Positions 4,199 to 7,528 of a stretch of 7,528 bases of DNA are shown in pieces; the stretch's first letter is position 1; each line of letters begins with the position of its first letter. The stretch is taken from positions 1 through 7,528 of the forward strand of contig JAUXSJ010000124.1 of NCBI GenBank assembly GCA_030679615.1, read 5' to 3'. The notes beneath the pieces are model-generated. The model was not told the origin of the DNA, searched no databases, and saw only the letters and a program-made list of their open reading frames with translations. The DNA comes from Parachlamydiaceae bacterium. GTDB lineage: Bacteria; Chlamydiota; Chlamydiia; Chlamydiales; Parachlamydiaceae. The position numbers and the translations under genes were made by a program.

Positions 4199-6031
4199 AT
4201 GAGTAAAGAGTACAACGAAAGTACAGTTAAAACATTAGATGCGCTAGCCCATATCCGCCTTCGATCTGGAATGTATATTGGTCGTTTAGGGGATGGATCG
4301 AATCCCGATGACGGGATATACATCATGCTAAAAGAGGTGATTGACAATAGCATTGATGAATTTATCATGAAGCATGGAAAAAAAATCATTATCCTTGTTG
4401 ATGATAAAAAGGGGTTAGTTTCTGTTAGGGATTTTGGACGGGGGATTCCTCTGGGAAAAGTCGTTGAATGCGTGAGTCAAATTAATACAGGCGCAAAATA
4501 TAATGACGATGTTTTCCAATTTTCTGTTGGTTTAAATGGAGTAGGTACGAAGGCTGTCAATGCTTTATCTAGTCATTTTTTAGTAAAGAGTTTTCGTGAT
4601 GGCGAGTATGTAGAAGCGACTTTTTGTCAAGGTCATCTACTCGATGAAAAAAAAGGAAAAACGAACGAGCCTAATGGAACTTATGTTGAGTTTATTCCTG
4701 ATCAAGAGATCTTTAAAAAATATCATTTTGAGTTTGAATTTATTCTAAAGAGAATTTGGCATTATGCCTATTTAAATTCTGGTTTGGTTTTAGAGTTTAA
4801 TGGAGAGAAAATTCAATCCGAAAATGGTTTACTTGATCTTTTAAATGCCGAAGTGACTGACGATAAGCTTTATGATCCTCTTCATCATCGTGGTGCGCAC
4901 CTTGAATTTGCCTTTCTTCATACTCATAGTTATGGTGAAAGTTATTTTTCTTTTGTGAATGGTCAATATACTGCTGATGGTGGTACGCATCTCTCTGCTT
5001 ATAGAGAAGGAATATTGAAAGGTGTTAATGAATACTCGAAAAAGAATTTTCAAGGAGTTGATGTTCGTGAAGGTATTGTAGGAACGATTTTAGTTAAAGT
5101 AAAAGATCCTATTTTTGAATCGCAGACAAAAAATAAATTGGGCAATAGTGAAATACGTGCAGGAATTGTTCAAGAGGTTAAAGAAGCTGTTGCCAATTTA
5201 CTCCATCGCTTTCCAGACATAGCTAAAAAAATTATTGAACGCATCGCTTTTAATGAAAAATTGCGTCGTGAACTTGCAGCAGTTAAAAAAGAAGCAAAAG
5301 AAAAACAAAAGAAAATTTCATTTAAAATTCCAAAGCTTCGTGATTGTAAATATCATTATCAAGACAAGTCATCTTACAGCGATCAAACAATGATTTTTTT
5401 GACCGAAGGGGATTCTGCTAGTACATCAATCGTTGCTTCAAGAGATCCGTTAACACAAGCTGTTTTTTCTCTTAGAGGAAAGCCTTTAAACGTGTTTGGA
5501 ATGAAATTGGATCAATTATATAAAAATGAAGAAATGTTTAATTTGATGAATGCTTTAAACATCGAAGAAGATATTGATCAATTACGTTATAATAAAGTGA
5601 TTTTAGCGACTGATGCAGATGTAGATGGTATGCATATACGCAATTTGTTAATCACTTTCTTTTTAACTTATTTTGAAGGTCTTGTCATTACTGGACATTT
5701 GTATATTTTAGAAACTCCTCTTTTTAAAGTAAGAAATAAAGATAAAACTTATTATTGCTATTCAGAGCAAGAAAAAAATGAAGCCATAGCAAAGTTAAAA
5801 AAAGGGATTGAAATCACTCGATTTAAAGGTCTGGGTGAGATATCTCCACATGAATTTAAGCAATTCATTGGTAAGGATATTCGCTTAATTCCTGTGACGA
5901 TCAATACGTTTTCAGATATTCGTTCTACCCTTCAATTTTACATGGGTAAAAATACACCAGAAAGAAAACAATTTATAATGGATAATTTAATTAATGAAGA
6001 AGAAATTGTTCCAAGCCTTCAGGAATCCTAA
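4199..6031 (+). CDS. parE: Type IIA topoisomerase ATPase subunit, ParE-like (second GyrB)
   Basis: The ATP-hydrolysing subunit of a type IIA topoisomerase, pairing with the following gene product to pass one DNA duplex through another. The 610 residues match ParE (about 630) and not the longer E. coli GyrB (804). GHKL ATPase domain: SGMYIG (23-28), KEVIDNSIDEF (45-55, Glu46 the likely catalytic base and Asn50 binding magnesium), DFGRG (78-82), GLNGVGTKAVNALS (111-124). The transducer domain holds SQTKNKLGN (308-316) with the ATP-contacting QTK lysine 311. The TOPRIM domain holds LTEGDSAS (401-408, Glu403) and TDADVDG (471-477, Asp472/474/476). RFKGLGEI (541-548) follows. All key residues are present, so the enzyme should be active. 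ATG at 4199 has GGAAG with a short 4-base gap. In Chlamydia this gene is called gyrB_2 or parE. It is coupled to parC by a one-base overlap. Confidence 0.95.
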   Translation: MSKEYNESTVKTLDALAHIRLRSGMYIGRLGDGSNPDDGIYIMLKEVIDNSIDEFIMKHGKKIIILVDDKKGLVSVRDFGRGIPLGKVVECVSQINTGAKYNDDVFQFSVGLNGVGTKAVNALSSHFLVKSFRDGEYVEATFCQGHLLDEKKGKTNEPNGTYVEFIPDQEIFKKYHFEFEFILKRIWHYAYLNSGLVLEFNGEKIQSENGLLDLLNAEVTDDKLYDPLHHRGAHLEFAFLHTHSYGESYFSFVNGQYTADGGTHLSAYREGILKGVNEYSKKNFQGVDVREGIVGTILVKVKDPIFESQTKNKLGNSEIRAGIVQEVKEAVANLLHRFPDIAKKIIERIAFNEKLRRELAAVKKEAKEKQKKISFKIPKLRDCKYHYQDKSSYSDQTMIFLTEGDSASTSIVASRDPLTQAVFSLRGKPLNVFGMKLDQLYKNEEMFNLMNALNIEEDIDQLRYNKVILATDADVDGMHIRNLLITFFLTYFEGLVITGHLYILETPLFKVRNKDKTYYCYSEQEKNEAIAKLKKGIEITRFKGLGEISPHEFKQFIGKDIRLIPVTINTFSDIRSTLQFYMGKNTPERKQFIMDNLINEEEIVPSLQES

Positions 6032-7528
6032 TGAAAGATGATATTAAAGAATTGATGCAGTTGCATTATCTTAAGTATGCTTCATACGTTATTTTAGATC
6101 GTGCAATACCTAATGTTGTGGATGGATTAAAGCCTGTACAGCGTCGTATTTTATACATGCTATGGTTAATGCACGACGGTAAATTGCATAAAGTGGCGAA
6201 TGTGGCTGGTCAAACCATGGCCTTGCATCCTCATGGAGATGTTCCTATTACAGAAGCTCTCGTGAATATCGCTAATAAAGAATATCTTTTGGATATGCAG
6301 GGAAATTTTGGGAATTTGATGACCGGAGATCCAGCAGCTGCAGCACGGTACATTGAAACCCGTTTAAGTCCTTTGGGAAAAGAAGTTTTATTTAATCCGG
6401 ACTTAACACCCCTGATGAGCTCTTACGATGGACGTCATCAAGAACCTGTTGTCTTGCCTGCAAAAATACCCTTAGTTTTATTACAAGGTGCAGATGGGAT
6501 TGCAGTGGGAATGTCAACGCACATTTTTCCTCATAATTTTGTTGAATTACTTGAAGCTGAAATTGATATTTTAGAAAATCGTCTTTTTACTTTGCTGCCA
6601 GACTTCCCAACCGGGGGAATTATGGATGCTTCGAATTATGATTTAGGAAAAGGTAAAATTAAGCTTCGAGCAAAAATTGAAGTCAAAGATGCAAAAAACT
6701 TGGTCATCAAAGAAATTTGTTATGGAACTACTACAGAATCCCTTATTAGGTCAATTGATGAGGCAGCTAAAAGGGGAAAAATTAAAATTGATGGAATCAA
6801 TGATTACACTTCAGACAAAATTGAAATTGAAATAAAGCTTCCAAGAGGTGTTTACGCTCAAGATTTATTAGATGCACTTTATTTATATACTGAATGTGAG
6901 ATTTCATTAACTTCACAAATTATTGTGATTAAAGACAATTATCCTTGGGAACCTAATGTCAATGAGATTCTTCATTTTCATACTGAGCAATTACAAAGGT
7001 ATTTACGTACAGAATTAGAAATTGAAGCGGAACGATTAAAAGAAAAAATATTTGATAAAACATTGGAACAAATTTTTATTGAAAATCGTATTTATCAGAA
7101 AATTGAAAAAAAAGAAACTTATGATGCTATTCATCAAATTATTGCAGATAGCTTAGTTCCTTTTCATATGCAATTGATTCGTATTCCAACTCACGACGAT
7201 CGTGAGCGTTTATTGAATATTCCAATTCGTCGTATTTCACGATTTGATTTTAATAAAAATCAAGAAGAAATTGTTGCTTTTCAAGAGCAACTTTTGAATG
7301 TTGAAAAAGACTTAAAGAATATTAAGAAAGTCACTATTCGTTATTTGCAAGGTTTGATCAAGAAATACGGGAAAGAATATCCCCGTAAAACTGAAGTACA
7401 GTCTATCCAACAAATAGATACAAGAGCAATAGAAACGCGTAAGGTCAAAGTATATTATGATCCTGAAACAGGCTTTATTGGAACTAAAGTTTCAGGTGAA
7501 AGTTCGATTGAATGTACAAATTTTGATA
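6031..7528 (+). CDS. parC: Type IIA topoisomerase DNA-cleaving subunit, ParC-like (second GyrA), 3' end outside the window
   Basis: The DNA-breaking and rejoining partner of ParE. ATG at 6031 uses the last base of the parE stop (TAATG), with AGGA about 6 bases before it, so translation is coupled. The frame is open for 499 codons to the window end without a stop. It shows KYASYVILDRAIPNVVDGLKP (15-35), a winged-helix region with HPHGD (66-70), QGNFGN (90-95), AAAARYIETRL (102-112) with catalytic Arg106-Tyr107, PDFPTGG (190-196), and a long coiled-coil region (about 330-385). From about residue 471 a segment KVKVYYDPETGFIGT resembles the start of the C-terminal domain in Bacteroidetes-type ParC. 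The quinolone pocket differs from GyrA: Val71 in place of Ser83, with acidic Glu75 retained in place of Asp87. Three extra residues precede HPHGD (VAGQTMALHPHGD), as in Bacteroidetes relatives. Confidence 0.95.
   Translation, partial: MKDDIKELMQLHYLKYASYVILDRAIPNVVDGLKPVQRRILYMLWLMHDGKLHKVANVAGQTMALHPHGDVPITEALVNIANKEYLLDMQGNFGNLMTGDPAAAARYIETRLSPLGKEVLFNPDLTPLMSSYDGRHQEPVVLPAKIPLVLLQGADGIAVGMSTHIFPHNFVELLEAEIDILENRLFTLLPDFPTGGIMDASNYDLGKGKIKLRAKIEVKDAKNLVIKEICYGTTTESLIRSIDEAAKRGKIKIDGINDYTSDKIEIEIKLPRGVYAQDLLDALYLYTECEISLTSQIIVIKDNYPWEPNVNEILHFHTEQLQRYLRTELEIEAERLKEKIFDKTLEQIFIENRIYQKIEKKETYDAIHQIIADSLVPFHMQLIRIPTHDDRERLLNIPIRRISRFDFNKNQEEIVAFQEQLLNVEKDLKNIKKVTIRYLQGLIKKYGKEYPRKTEVQSIQQIDTRAIETRKVKVYYDPETGFIGTKVSGESSIECTNFD

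Noticed and set aside
4183..4389. 68-codon open frame on the minus strand
   Set aside because: It overlaps the start of parE in antisense, has no ribosome site or family resemblance, and parE is unmistakable.
4841..5053. 70-codon open frame on the minus strand
   Set aside because: It lies wholly inside parE in antisense and looks like a compositional shadow.

Overview
This AT-rich window most likely comes from an environmental member of the Chlamydiota, probably Parachlamydiaceae-like (Protochlamydia/Parachlamydia/Neochlamydia). The phylum call rests on a short glutamyl-tRNA reductase gene (hemA) lying next to a second, ParE/ParC-type topoisomerase gene pair. I recall the same cluster in Chlamydia trachomatis as CT662-CT661-CT660. 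The genus is not resolved, because I could run no search.

Layout. Four genes run leftwards: hemA (2702-3742), a PLP-dependent histidine/serine decarboxylase-like gene (1025-2203), the DNA-3-methyladenine glycosylase gene tag (262-843), and the first 79 codons of an unrecognised, possibly membrane-associated protein (1-237). Two genes run rightwards from the hemA control region: parE (4199-6031) and parC (6031 to the window end, incomplete). parE and parC share one base (TAATG) and are certainly one operon.

The three main intergenic gaps each hold a different long imperfect palindrome: 879-1041 (163 bp), 2334-2679 (346 bp) and 3926-4078 (153 bp). Each has matching outer ends and an almost perfect inner hairpin. 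Their ends do not match one another, so they look like three families of MITE-like or palindromic intergenic elements. The first has 11-bp terminal inverted repeats ending in TA, and its right end supplies the last codons and stop codon of the decarboxylase gene. The second lies where the cluster changes from conserved hemA to accessory genes. The third lies in the leader of parE.

The hemA/parE divergent region also holds a near-consensus rightward promoter (TTGACA, 17 bp, TATAAA) whose -10 box overlaps that of a likely leftward hemA promoter. A small GTACA/TGTAC palindrome is centred on its -35 box.

Functionally, the core genes serve tetrapyrrole synthesis (HemA) and chromosome decatenation/topology (ParE/ParC). 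The accessory genes serve amino-acid decarboxylation and alkylation repair. I saw no tRNA, rRNA, CRISPR array or transposase gene. The strongest candidates for undescribed biology are the three palindromic elements and the overlapping control region, not a new multi-gene system.
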